DNA from: Saccoglossus kowalevskii
Lineage: Eukaryota > Hemichordata > Enteropneusta > Harrimaniidae
Assembly: GCF_000003605.2 (NCBI RefSeq)
Contig: NW_003152255.1
Span: forward strand, 341,682-366,145
Direction: 5' to 3'
Length of the DNA stretch: 24,464 nucleotides
The notes under the pieces are model-generated. The model made no database searches, was not told the DNA's origin, and worked only from the letters and a program-made list of their open reading frames with translations. The position numbers and the translations under genes were made by a program. Positions 1-10,125 of the stretch are shown here, piece by piece. Positions within the stretch are counted from its first letter, which is position 1, and every line of letters begins with the position of its first letter.

Positions 1-3000
1 AGCATGACACATCAGCTATTGATGGGTGCGCAGATTTGTTTAAAACACTAACTCAACTCGATGAGGGAAAACACGTCTTTATGTCAATTTTCAATACATG
101 CAATTGATTCTGTGCAGATGTACGCGAGACTTCATTATTCGCATTCAATAAAAGTGTATATGCGTTATAACGTTGACCAGCAACATATTATGCATTATCT
201 GTATAGACTAGTTTGTCTAAAACGTTCCTACACTTTTTTTATTTGAGATTTACGTGGAATGTTCTTCGACAATCAGTTCGGCTTGTGCTGTAATTGAATC
301 TGGGAAATGTTATAAACTGGAGGCCGTATTCATTTCAAGAAATTGTAATTTATTGCAATATTTTAAATGTATATCTTTTCGGCTATCACTATGATTGGTC
401 ATTTTTTCATTCATTCATATGAAGCGTATATTGTTAAACGATAAAACTAAATAAAATAATGAAACAAACCAGAACAAGCTTATTCACAGCCTATTGGTGC
501 AGACAAAAAGAGATTCATCCATAATATTTTTACAAACATATATTTCTACGCGGAATAAAATCAGTTACATCTATACAAAACCAGTCCCGTAACATTGTTG
601 AATAATGACACGTTAATAATAAGCGACCTACATTATTTGAGTAACCTGTATGGCATATCTCAAACTGTAATTCGTTTTGATAGCAATAAAACTACGATAG
701 CCGCAATGTTTCTATATTGTAATAAAAGGCAACACGCGTGGTAATACGTACAGACGCTTTTGTCCATAATTAACAGAAATGTGTTGTATCTACAACTGCC
801 CTGAAGCTCATTCAACCGCCCGTAGTCAATGAATAGAATATATCTTGAACAAAATGAAACCATAAATTGAGTTGCTTCCATGAAACGTTTATTATTTAGA
901 TTTATGTATATAATTCTCTTTGTTATTTACTCAAACCTGTGATGTAATTGGGTACCGATAAATGTAAATAGGTCGAGGCCGTGATTGTGTAACTTTATTC
1001 TACTATTTTAATTCACATATACTCCGCTATATTGTGGGTAAAATTGTGTCAATAAATTAGATTGTTCAGGTTTTAATGATCTCATTTACTTATCTAGATA
1101 ATATTAACTTAGGTAGGATTGTTCTGTGATCAGTTACAGCACATTGAGTAATTAAATATCGTCTCCCGTGAACATGTTTTTACAAAGTAATTCTAATCGG
1201 TACAAAGAGTTTGTGACTTGATTAAGTGAATCTCCACAGAATAGCCCGAGCTTCCGAGCTTATCCATAAAGGTTTTATCGTATACCTTGTAAGTGTAATT
1301 ACAATTTTATCAAGACGTGACCTCGAACACACGACGTAATTTAGAATGACACGTTTTGTTTTGAATGATGAAAGCCGGGCGCACTGGGCCAGTCGGGATA
1401 CGGGAAATTATTTCACTGATATATATGAGGGCGCACTCCCCACTTCGTTACGAGGCCGGGCAATACGAAGTATATGATAATTGATTATTGGCGGCGGAAT
1501 AACAGAACAATGTTTGTACTAGCAATTTGTATTTCTGCTAATCCATCGAGTAATTTTCATAATTTATGCCTCTATATACCTTATGGAGGAGAGGTAGAGG
1601 TATGAACTGTTACTAAACATAGATTTTTTCAGAAATTTAACTGTTTATTTAAACTGTCATACAATTGGGTCATAGTCAATCCAAACTCAGACACATTTCA
1701 GTTCTGAGTTTTAATCGACACTTAAAAAAAACGAAAAAAAACAACAACACAAGTCCTGAGTAATATTCGGCATGCTAGCTGTTACATAATACTTGTACGT
1801 GATGGCTGTTTATTTATAATTGTTTTCAAAATCGGATATGTTTGGGTTTGGTGTACATTGAACATGACCTTGTAATATTATTATTAATTTAACTCAATCT
1901 AGACCATAGCGGCAGTATTTATTACAAACAAGGCTGTTTAGAAATTGGATTTTACCGCATTTGAGAGATAAAACAGAATATGTCCGTTTTAAATGAGCCA
2001 GTGATATGAGCTTATATAACAAACGACAGTGCGCGTGTGATTTGAATTGCCAATGTGGAATGGAACAACTGGGCGCATTGGTTTTACATTAAGCCCCACA
2101 CGAGACAATATATTCTTGGCGAATAGCTTGCGTAAGTGCTTCAATTTGCAAACTCAATAAGTCAATATTTCTGAGAAAGTGTTTATTTATTTGAGCATTA
2201 TTGGACGGGGGTAATAACGTCAAACATTAATCGCGTGATTTGCTAATTCCAGATCATGCGATTAAAATTGGTGGCCAACATCATTTTCATTTTAAACTCA
2301 AGGATCGATTTAGCTGCAATTGATATTTAACCCATCATGACACTCACTGTTTTTTGTATTTCTTTGGCACGTCTTGGGATAGTGTAAATTGTTACACATG
2401 GGTTAGCTCCATACAAATAAATATAAATACAGCAGACCGCAATAAATCAATAAATAACGCTACACGAAAACAGATCGGGACTGTATAAAGTATTTGCGGC
2501 CAATAAAACCTTAAAATGCCATTAACAAATGTTTATTCTTCAAGAGGCAACTTGTATCATGTAAAATTAACTTGAAGGTTACTTTGCGTCAGTAATTCGT
2601 GCACACATGTGAAGCCTGTTTCTACAAATTTAATACTAATTTGATAAGCATGACTGAATGACAGGGAAAACGATAGCGATGTTTTACACCAGGAAAAAAT
2701 AAACAAAAAACGAATGAATGAATGTTCTCTTTCAATTCTATGTATCGATCGGACTCTTGGTACATTGACTCAAGTTGAATTGTTACAATATATTGCAAAT
2801 TTTAATGTGGTCATCATGTAATAGACAATATAAATTCATCGAATCTGACGTCGAATAATATTTGTGCGAGCTTAACCAGAACCAGAAGTTAACAACAAAT
2901 TGTTAAAACTGTTATTTAATAGCAGTTTATACTTACTTTGCATTTCCATTGTATTGACCATTGTACGTATGTACACATTAAAGATATTTCACATAAATGG

Positions 3001-3384
3001 CCGCCGAGATCTCATTGAGAGTGAGAGATTCCACGATACTTGTTTTTGCTTCAGATATTCTTTTATTCTCGTCCGTCTTTGTGTCCATTGTTTTCCCTAA
3101 ACACAGACGCAAGAGAGTAAACAATTATTTCAGAGGCTAACACCAGTCTAGTGACGCTCTCGCACTGAAGATGTAAGCATGTATCGCCCAATCTTGATAT
3201 TACCCATTTTAGCAAACTAATTGAATCCACTGTAAATAAACAATTCAGCCACTATTTGGTATATTAATCTAATATAAAAAGGCAATATATACCAAGTATT
3301 TCTGCTTACTAAACTACATCTCTGGTATTAGAGGTGACCCGCCTGCATGATTCAAAAACTATTTAATCGCCAACAATCTATTAG
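1..3384. other. AT-rich stretch with no recognisable gene
   Basis: I read both strands and found only short open frames without family-like motifs, and no tRNA, rRNA or long repeat. Local A-rich runs occur near 1725-1750. A slightly GC-richer patch at 1370-1500 contains a 6-bp stem CTTCGT/ACGAAG around a GC-rich loop, but nothing ties it to a function. The stretch may hold introns, regulatory DNA or very old transposon relics below my detection limit. Confidence 0.6.
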
Positions 3385-3386
3385 TA

Positions 3387-3594
3387 CTGTAAAGGGGGTA
3401 ATTATTCACTGGGTTTTAATTTAGCTTATTTCGCTGACTGGAAAAATGCGCTAAATTAAAACACAGTGAATATGTAAAATTTAGCATAGAACACATTATC
3501 TAAATGATAAAACCGTGAATTTAAAACCCACTGAATATGCCTGAAATGGTAAATCAGTGAAATTTAAACCCAGTGAAAATTAGTCATTTTACAG
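3387..3594. mobile_element. MITE, 208 bp, TA target duplication
   Basis: A non-autonomous DNA transposon relic. The left end begins CTGTAAAG at 3387 and the right end is its inverse, ending TTTACAG at 3594. With one 1-base gap, roughly 30 of the first 36 bases pair between the ends. A TA dinucleotide flanks each end (3385-3386 and 3595-3596), as expected for Tc1/mariner-type or similar TA-inserting elements. Inside, 3407-3425 and 3450-3468 form a 19-bp inverted repeat with one mismatch around a 24-nt loop. A motif like AAACCCAGTGAA recurs three times (about 3460, 3526 and 3566). There is no coding capacity. The superfamily is inferred from the TA sites only. Confidence 0.75.
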
Positions 3595-3596
3595 TA

Positions 3597-4669
3597 TACT
3601 GAATACTTCCTCTTCATACAATCCAATTCGGCGTGGTGCCAATTTTATTTCTGGTATTATATAAATGACATAAACTCAACAAATGTGGGTTGCAGATAGA
3701 GGGAGTTACTTTTACCAAATATTCGGATAATACTATAGATCCATACAAGAACTGCGGGAAATATTTTCCTATTATGTCATTACAGTATAATAAACAACGT
3801 TTTTCATATGATTGTAAATAGTTTTCTAATATCTTGTTCTTCTAGTAACTGTGGTTTACATTCAATTGCTTGATATCTCAATAGAATCCTGGGTCACATA
3901 CTAGACTAGTTTTATCAAACTATTTCTGTGACCCCATCAGAGGTAGCTGTGGATCCATTTGTGATGGTATTTTTGTCATTTCTGATATATTTGTGTCATT
4001 AAATTTGTTATTTTCAGGCATTAGTATTTTGCACGATATATGAAAATGGCGTTAAAAATAAAAGTCGAGAAAGTACACCATATAGATCGGAACATAATTA
4101 TCACCAATCAATAGTATGTTTATTTAACACTCACCAGCGCGAAAACAGTGACAAAATTATTCGTTTAAAGTTGTTTTCCTCGGATTTAGCTCGCTAAACC
4201 ATACGTAACTCTAGTGACAGCCATTTTTTGAGGTCAAACGACGACAAATCTACTAAGCCAAATGACTTACTATATTAGAACTTCCATCGGAAAGTGGAAC
4301 AGCTAAAACGCCAGAAAATGGTTGTCTGCTACTATAAGTATACTAGTATATTACTGTGTTTGTCTTTGGCTGCCGACAGAGTTACCTGTGGTTAGAATCA
4401 ATACATCCCGGGAAAAATAACATCAAAGTAATGCTTTTTTTGCCACGGTTTTGGCTTCGGTGTGAGTTTAATAAATAGATTATCGATTAGCTACACCAGA
4501 GGCAGTATTGTTGTGGATATTATTATTAACTTAGTTTTAATTTTAATGAAACTACACATTGTGTACCTTATAGTAATATTCAAAGCCAACGGTTACAATC
4601 GTGTGCGTCGAAACGAGCACATCCTACTTCTGTGGCACCCGCCATATATTATTAGTAATATTGCATTAC
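3597..4669. other. AT-rich stretch with no recognisable gene
   Basis: Apart from the nested hairpin at 3891-3934, I see no gene or repeat here. A short hydrophobic open frame (4462-4719) starts only at a GTG and ends inside repeat d, so I do not treat it as a gene. Confidence 0.55.
3891..3934. repeat. Nested inverted repeat (hairpin)
   Basis: GGGTCACA (3891-3898) pairs perfectly with TGTGACCC (3927-3934). Inside it, TAGTTT (3907-3912) pairs with AAACTA (3917-3922) around a 4-nt loop. The two stems are nested, so one strand could fold into a two-tier hairpin. The role is unknown; it could be the centre of a decayed foldback element. Confidence 0.55.
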
Positions 4670-4708
4670 TTGCATTACATTGCGTTTTTGTCATGCCATA
4701 TTTTTGCA
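4670..4708 (+). repeat. Direct repeat d, copy 1
   Basis: This about 39-bp segment beginning TTGCATTACATTGCG and containing TCATGCCATAT is nearly repeated at 6129-6164. It links this point to the repeat cluster 1.4 kb downstream. Confidence 0.7.
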
Positions 4709-4719
4709 ATGATATTTAA

Positions 4720-5009
4720 CTATTTGGACCAAGAGGGCGCTAGTGTAACATCATAGGTGTTGAATAGCATATACGCTGTCAGTCCCTGTATGGGTAATTA
4801 CAATAATGTGTAACATTTTTAGCGATCATGCTCACTATGAAGATAGTTCGAAACAAAGCACGCGATATCAAACGGACTCATTTGCTGACACCGAATGCGG
4901 TTATTTAGTTATTACACCTCTGCTCAGTATTTTGATGAGTGTCTTAGGCAGAGATGAACGTTCATTAGTTTCAGTGGCCTGACTTTTAACATTTGTCTGT
5001 GGCGTATCA

Positions 5010-5010
<1 letters not shown>
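4720..5010. other. Spacer without recognisable features
   Basis: Nothing gene-like or repetitive was seen between repeat d and the TG microsatellite. Confidence 0.5.
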
Positions 5011-5040
<30 letters not shown>

Positions 5041-5070
5041 TGTGTGTGGGTGTGTGTGTGTGTGTGTGTT
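5011..5070 (+). repeat. Compound (TG)n microsatellite
   Basis: About 60 bp of TG dinucleotides interrupted twice by GGG, then running into GGGGG. Interrupted purine-pyrimidine alternation is typical of an ageing microsatellite in animal DNA. Confidence 0.95.
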
Positions 5071-5478
5071 GGGGGCTCTATTAATACCAATAATATCAAT
5101 ACTGCAAATTAGATTCGCTACAATTATATCAACTGCTGTTTAATGTAACCAAATAACCAAACAACTGAGGATGTTTACTACCTTATACTAAAATATGTTT
5201 GGACTTAAAATACTTCACGAATATTCACTTTTGCGATATAATGTTTGGTATGTATTGGATCTTGGATATTTCAGCTTAGTCGTCCTGTACTTCGGTAAGT
5301 AATTCGGACATATCAGATTGCGTAAAAACGGAGAGTTTCGCAATTTTGGCACGGAAAATGCCTGGGTTAAATTATTTGCTGAGGGAAGGCCGCTTAGGTA
5401 TGTGCACTTTAACTTGCAGCACATTGAACCTAAAAGCGTTAGGTAATCAAACAAAAATGACGTTGTACTAAAGTACAA
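5071..5478. other. Spacer without recognisable gene
   Basis: A minus-strand open frame of about 87 codons covers 5215-5478, but it has no domain-like motif and a composition like neighbouring non-coding DNA. I do not call it a gene. Confidence 0.5.
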
Positions 5479-5538
5479 AAAGTACGTTCAAGGTCTTCAC
5501 TTTTCTATAGCATAAAAACGATTTGCTCCCTCGCTTAT
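5479..5538 (+). repeat. Direct repeat a, copy 1
   Basis: Begins AAGTACGTTCAAGGTCTTCAC and continues with GCATAAA and CTCGCTTA. It matches 5727-5786 with a handful of substitutions. Confidence 0.85.
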
Positions 5539-5665
5539 TGTGACACCTTTAAATCGACTGATTCCCATTCCCCCCAAAAGTGAACAAAGGTTTGGCCCCA
5601 TATTTTACGCTACAACTCGGGTTTTTTTGTGCTTCACGTGTTTATTTGCCTTCAATTACGTTTTA

Positions 5666-5705
5666 GTGGTTGTCACTGTCGTCCCTGGAATCTTGCCGAT
5701 AACGT
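5666..5705 (+). repeat. Direct repeat b, copy 1
   Basis: Shares GTCACTG, then a TGGAATCTTGCC-like core, with 6582-6619. In both places it is the segment just upstream of an a or c unit. Confidence 0.65.
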
Positions 5706-5726
5706 TTTCGTCCCAATTCAATTGGT

Positions 5727-5786
5727 AAAGTACGTTCAAGGTCTTCACGTTCTCATGGCATAAACACGGTTTTTACCTTCGCTTAC
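5727..5786 (+). repeat. Direct repeat a, copy 2
   Basis: The second copy of the AAGTACGTTCAAGGTCTTCAC unit, 248 bp after the first and in the same orientation. Confidence 0.85.
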
Positions 5787-5807
5787 TAAAAGTAAAATAT
5801 GTTTGGG

Positions 5808-5942
5808 GTCGTAATCACCGTAGCTATCGCCGCGGTAAGGAGTCTCTCACCCCTTGGTTATTATTGTCGTCCAAGTAATTCACGTCCCAAATGTTGATTC
5901 CCCGGGCGTCTCTAATAAATAACCTATATTACCGCTCGGCTG
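5808..5942 (+). repeat. Direct repeat c, copy 1
   Basis: Contains TAGCTATCGCCG, GTCTCTCACCCCTTGG and TTCCCCGGGCG in that order. The same ordered blocks recur at 6624-6772, and the last part recurs at 6017-6065. Homology spans about 135 bp with small indels. Confidence 0.8.
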
Positions 5943-6016
5943 TATCAATGATATTTCACCCAAAAATGGATGATTTTTTATCTCAAACTTGACCTTCACT
6001 CGGAAAGGCTAAATTT

Positions 6017-6065
6017 TGGTTCCCCGGGCGCCTCTAATAAATAACCTATCTAAACGCTGGGCTGA
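6017..6065 (+). repeat. Direct repeat c, partial copy 2
   Basis: Only the 3' part of unit c is present. TTCCCCGGGCG is followed by CTCTAATAAATAACCTAT, the latter identical to the same stretch of copy 1. Confidence 0.8.
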
Positions 6066-6128
6066 ATCATTCATATCACAGAATAAACATGGAAAATTGG
6101 GCGAACATTTGAAACGTTTGTTGTGATA

Positions 6129-6164
6129 TTGCATTACATTGCGTTTTTTCATGCCATATATTGC
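6129..6164 (+). repeat. Direct repeat d, copy 2
   Basis: TTGCATTACATTGCG followed by TTCATGCCATAT repeats the segment at 4670-4708. Confidence 0.7.
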
Positions 6165-6581
6165 GTTTTTAGAGAACTTCAAGTTTGTTTCAAATACTGC
6201 AGTCGCTCAGAGATAACCAGAACGTTGAAAAGCTCGTCGAACCTTTGAAACCTAGCCCCCCCTCCCACCATAGTAAATTACAACACTAATAATTTCGAAC
6301 TGCATTTATTTTCGCTGTAACTTAACAATTACAAAACATTTATTTATGTCCCCAAAATAAGTTTTCAACAAAAGAATTACATAGATTGGTAAAACATAAA
6401 ACAGATTTCATTAGCATGAGTTTTATATGGGCTCGAAAACTTTCAAAGACGTTAAATGTTGCATTATTGTCGCCATGTTTATTTATCTTTATATAACTAT
6501 TCCCTCACCAGAGTGAAATACATCACGAATGTCTGTTTCCCTGGAGTCTGTAAGAAAACTGATTTCATGTCTTTTGGGCCT

Positions 6582-6619
6582 CACTGGTCACTGCGTTTCC
6601 CGGAATCTTGCCAATATCG
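6582..6619 (+). repeat. Direct repeat b, copy 2
   Basis: A GTCACTG...GGAATCTTGCC segment matching 5666-5705, here adjoining unit c copy 3. Confidence 0.65.
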
Positions 6620-6623
6620 ATTG

Positions 6624-6772
6624 GGTCACAATCACTGTAGCTATCGCCGAGGTAAATAAATGAGGTAGTCTCTCACCCCTTGGCTATTATTACCGATAAT
6701 TTGTCACCGGAGTGATTCACATTCCAAATGTTGGTTCCCCGGGCGACTAAAAACAGTCTATCTAACCGCTGG
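6624..6772 (+). repeat. Direct repeat c, copy 3
   Basis: Contains TAGCTATCGCCG, AGTCTCTCACCCCTTGG, CCAAATGTTGGTTCCCCGGG and a CCGCTGG end, matching copy 1 block by block. A small insertion (AATAAATGAGGT region) distinguishes it. Confidence 0.8.
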
Positions 6773-7234
6773 AAAGATTAGGCGAAACTCGGTTGTTTTT
6801 TGGCCTCAACCTTTTTCTCGCTCGATTTTCAAGGACGATTGAACGACTTTTTTTGTTACGAGTTCATTGCATGCCTAGAAACATAGTTGTTGAATATAGA
6901 ACATGATCTATTCCAATAAAAGATTTTGATATGCCAATCGAACAGTTTTAACAATTCTCTACTGGAACATCTTCTGTATAAATAATCCTCTACTCTCCAA
7001 AATTTGACAATAGCAGTAGTCCCAGAATGGACTTCCTGTTCAGGACGTTTTTGATTGTATCAATAATGTTCACGTTGACATATGTAAAGACACTCTCCAT
7101 ATGAAAATATTTACTCTCAGACCACTAAGCAAATAGATGGAAATACCGGTTACATCACTCATGAAGAATGATGATTCTAATTCTGGCTGGAATAGCTGTA
7201 TTTAGTGGTCATTTCTACACAATTATGATATAAA
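6773..7234. other. Upstream flank, possibly LINE 5' untranslated region
   Basis: No gene was seen. The 5' boundary of the LINE is not visible as a target duplication, so part of this stretch may be the element's 5' untranslated region. Confidence 0.4.
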
Positions 7235-7417
7235 ATGGCGGACTTAAAACGTACGGAGAAAAACAAAGGAAAAATGTTCTACGCGATTATCGTTGGTAGA
7301 AAAACTGGTATTGTATCTACTTGGAAAGAGTGTCACCAAGCAACGAATGGATATCCTGGAAATTGTTTTAAATGATTTGACACATATGAGGAGGCTGAAA
7401 AACATTTTTCTATTGTA
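7235..7417 (+). pseudogene. RNase H1-type hybrid-binding domain (Cauli_VI-like) in ORF1
   Basis: Frame starting at 7235. The line FYAIIVGRKTGIVSTWKEC is followed by a NGYPGNCFK stretch, a stop at 7373-7375 where the family normally has Ser, then FDTYEEAEKHF. This matches the RNase H1 N-terminal hybrid-binding domain pattern: FYAV-x-x-GR-x-x-GIY-x-TW-x-EC, then G-x-G-x-x-x-K-x-F, then A-x-x-(F/Y). That domain binds RNA/DNA hybrids. About 13 codons precede it, rich in Lys. The single nonsense change (TCA to TGA would fit) breaks it. Its position ahead of a Ser-rich linker and coiled coil argues that it is part of ORF1 and not a separate gene. Confidence 0.75.
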
Positions 7418-7687
7418 TAACAACAATGAAAGCATTTCACGGAATACACGTTGTACATCGGACAGTGAAAGCGACGATTACAGCGATCAAGAAACGAGTA
7501 TTCCACTTACTGCGTCTACATGTATGTCTGATAACAGTACATTTAACAGTAACAGTAGCAGCAACAACAGATCTTATGAACTCACTGATAATGACAACAG
7601 AACTAGAAATGTGAAATGCCTTATTGCATCGAAGTTGTCCGATGACGCCAACGGCCGCCATCGATTGAAAAGACCGATTTCGAACTT

Positions 7688-7985
7688 ATGTTTTTGACAC
7701 TAGAAAATAAATGTTGTTCTTTAGAACATAACTTAGCTACACAGGCGATAGAATTTAACAAGTTTTTTCAACGAGGCGAAAGAAAAGAAAAGGAAATTTG
7801 AGTTGGAAACTAAGTTACTGATCAAAACTGTGCCTTATTATTAGAATTCAACGAATTAAAGCAACTTACTCAATGTCCAAACTGAGATAGGAATAGAGAC
7901 GAAGAATATACAAGACGCCATGGCTAAAGAATGGAAGCGAGATCTTCAGAATTTGGAAAACAGTCTAACCTCCAATGTAAACAAT
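7688..7985 (+). pseudogene. ORF1 coiled-coil segment
   Basis: Translated pieces in two or three frames give Leu/Ile-spaced, charged helices such as LTLENKCCSLEHNLATQAIE and, further on, KEWKRDLQNLENSL. The frame changes at about 7800-7890. In LINE ORF1 proteins a coiled coil normally drives multimerisation; that role is inferred here. Confidence 0.6.
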
Positions 7986-8180
7986 CCTAGCATTGGATTA
8001 TCTAATAGATTTCATTGTATTTAAGAGAATGACCATGTAACAAAAAAGAATGCCGAGATTGAAGATAAAGGTGCTACTGCTAAGGACACCATCTAAACAA
8101 AAGACGGCTATGACGAAATATACACTATTAATAAAGTCAAACACACAAGTGCTTTTGAAAGTTCTAATCATGACGTGTCT

Positions 8181-8722
8181 GGATATAATGTTTTACTTAT
8201 TGGTATTTCAATTACAAAACATATAAACCCTGCAATGCTATATAGAGGAAAAAAGACAAAGAAAATCAGGGCATCCACAATTTGCGAGGCTGGGCCCTAC
8301 ATTGATAATGTAAAAAACACTCTCAGATCTCTTTGATATTATTGCATGTTGGCACAAATGACATCATGAATGTTGTTAATCTATTGAAACAACAAATGGA
8401 TCGTCTAGTGAAAAATACTGTATCCAAGTTTGCTGGTGTACAGATAGTGATGCCCAGTATATTATTGCAAAAGGAGGAAAATGTAAATTACGACATAGCT
8501 GAACTAAATGATTGGCTAAGAAATAAATGTAATTCATTAAAGGCATGCTTATATATTGAACATAAGAGACTAGTATACAACAAAGATTTATTTACAGAAG
8601 ATGGTATCCACATTACCACTCATGGCACAAGTGTACTAGTCGGAGATATTAAACATGCTTTACGTATGCAGTACAAATGCAGATTACCGCTACTCATCCA
8701 ATGTAGGAATGAAGAAGTATGA
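8181..8722 (+). pseudogene. ORF1 SGNH-hydrolase (esterase-like) domain
   Basis: Block I appears as NVLLIGISITKHINP (frame from 8181), with the candidate nucleophile Ser in GIS. After a frame change near 8330, block III reads LLHVGTNDI, with the conserved Asn. Block V reads EDGIHITTHG, with the Asp and His of the catalytic set. Spacing and order match the SGNH/GDSL fold used by CR1-type ORF1 esterases. The open stretch at 8333-8722 is 129 codons. Its last 15 or so codons probably run past the real frame, which shifts to the Tyr-rich tail near 8680. Confidence 0.8.
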
Positions 8723-9104
8723 AAAGAACGGCAATCTTGATTATCATCAGAAGTATAAATCTCACACCTCTCGGTATGTGCAACCTCGGGAATATGCATA
8801 TAAACCTCATGATCACAAATACAGGCAACGTTATAACTCAAACCAGCCTGAATATAACTATTATAATACTAACTCTCGTGAAACAGACTCTCATGTTCGT
8901 CGTGACTACGAGTACCAATCACAGTCATATCCTCATTCTCAGCGTGATTACCACAGTGATAATTATTCAAGTCACTATAACTATGCATATGATTGTAGTC
9001 CACGCTACAATGACACTCGCTCTCATAATGAATCAAGAAGTGGAAGTAGACGTCAGGATTACTATTATGACTTTCGTAATCAAAAATATGGAATGTACTA
9101 CTGA
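8680..9104 (+). pseudogene. ORF1 Tyr/Arg/His/Ser-rich low-complexity tail
   Basis: An uninterrupted stretch of about 138 codons in the frame ending at the TGA at 9102. It is dominated by Tyr, Arg, Ser, His, Asn and Asp, with motifs such as KYRQRYNSN, YNYYNTNS, SQRDYHSDNYSSHYNYAY and RRQDYYYDF. It has no predicted globular domain. Aromatic/Arg-rich low-complexity tails in other proteins bind RNA and drive condensation, so an RNA-packaging role is plausible but inferred. It is the best-preserved part of ORF1. Confidence 0.7.
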
Positions 9105-9186
9105 AGAAGTTAATACATGTATACTTATTTGCAATAACATTGACCTACAATCTGTTGTAACCGCATTAACATACAGGTTATAAATA

Positions 9187-9960
9187 ATGCAATTCAAACT
9201 TAAAAATGATAGTTGGAACATCCATGGCTTAGAGAAAAAAAGCATGGATGCTGATTTTGTATCAGCAGTTGAAAGTTTTGATATTTTGTGTGTTCAGGAA
9301 ACCTGGTTAGGTAACAGTAGTAATTTTGTGTTAGATATAGATAATTTTTGCAGTTTTAGATCTGATAGAATTAGAAAATCACCCAAAAGTAGAAAAGATT
9401 CAGGGGGTTGAAATTTTGTTTAAAAATAAATTTAAAACGGAGTTATCGAAAATTAATTCTGAAAATAATGACTTTCTATGGTGCAAGCTGGACAAGACTT
9501 CTTTTCCTTACAACAATATATTTCTTTAGCTTGTATTTACATTCTACCAGAGGATTCTGTTTACCACTAAAACAAAGATTATTTCAGTATTTTGGAAAAA
9601 GAAATTGCTAGGTCCTCTCATCAGGGTGACGTAATCATGATGGGAGATTTTAATAGTAGAATTGGGAATATTGTTGATTTTATTGTTGATGATTCCAATA
9701 GTCATGTGCCAACCCCCAAAACTACATTGCAGATAATTTTAATAGAAGATACACTTTAGATAAAAACACTAACAAATTTGGTAACCATCTTGAAGATTTG
9801 TGTGTAAGCAATGACTTGATAATTGTTAATGGCAGAGTAATTGGCGATTTATTAGGAAATTTTACATATCATCACCCGACAGGTTCCAGCACTGTAGACT
9901 ACTGTTCAGTTTCTAAGAGTCTCTTTCTTTGTGTCTGTTACTTCAAAGTTGGTAATCTGA
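9187..9960 (+). pseudogene. ORF2 APE-type endonuclease domain
   Basis: Motifs in order: SWNIHGL near 9211; FDILCVQETWLG (9270-9311, with the metal-binding Glu of QET); RIRKSPKSRKDSGG, then a one-base frame change; FLACIYILPEDS; MMGDFNSRIGN with the GDFN box at 9643-9654; DLCVSNDLIIVNGRVIGD; and FTYHHPTGSSTVDY with the S-x-x-DY box at about 9882-9902. This order is diagnostic of apurinic-endonuclease-like LINE nucleases. Several indels separate the blocks. Confidence 0.85.
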
Positions 9961-10125
9961 GTTGTCAAAAAAAAATACATTGTCAAAAAAAACAACAACA
10001 ACAAAAAACAAACTTGGAACAGGCCATTTTAAGTTCTACTTGGCTAAGTAATTTTAAAAAAAATGTACAATTTAGAAAATGTCAGTAACAATGAAATTAC
10101 CCAAACACTGGGGACCAAAGAGTAA

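Larger units (their letters stand above)
5479..6772 (+). repeat. Cluster of diverged, interleaved direct repeats
   Basis: At least three sequence families (a, b and c) recur here in the same orientation, and the d segment links back to 4670. The order is a, b, a, c, c-partial, d, b, c. The second b and c copies lie next to each other (6582-6772), so a larger b-c unit was probably duplicated and later broken by the extra a copy and indels. Copies differ by many substitutions, so the duplication is old. No coding capacity or clear terminal inverted repeats were found. This could be a decayed non-autonomous transposon family or a short complex satellite. Confidence 0.7.
7235..9104 (+). pseudogene. 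LINE ORF1 remnant: HBD, coiled coil, SGNH esterase, Tyr-rich tail
   Basis: The open frame probably begins at the ATG at 7235 and ends at the TGA at 9102-9104, but it crosses frames several times. Domains in order: an RNase H1-type hybrid-binding domain (7274-7417); an S/N/D-rich linker (about 7420-7670); a heptad-rich coiled coil (about 7688-7985); an SGNH-hydrolase domain (8181 to about 8670); and a Tyr/Arg/His/Ser-rich tail (about 8690-9101). In LINEs the ORF1 product binds element RNA to make the ribonucleoprotein; esterase-type ORF1 proteins are known in the CR1 group, where the role of the esterase is unsettled. Disablements include a stop at 7373-7375, frame changes near 7415, 7670, 8330 and 8680, and stops within 7800-8100. 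Function of the intact ancestor is inferred. Confidence 0.8.

Noticed and set aside
5071-5320. Micro-exon flanked by TTTCAG and GTAAGT near 5272-5296
   Set aside because: Only about 20 bases between the signals, no coding context on either side; likely chance.
5215-5478. 87-codon minus-strand open frame
   Set aside because: No recognisable family motif and adjacent to the repeat cluster.
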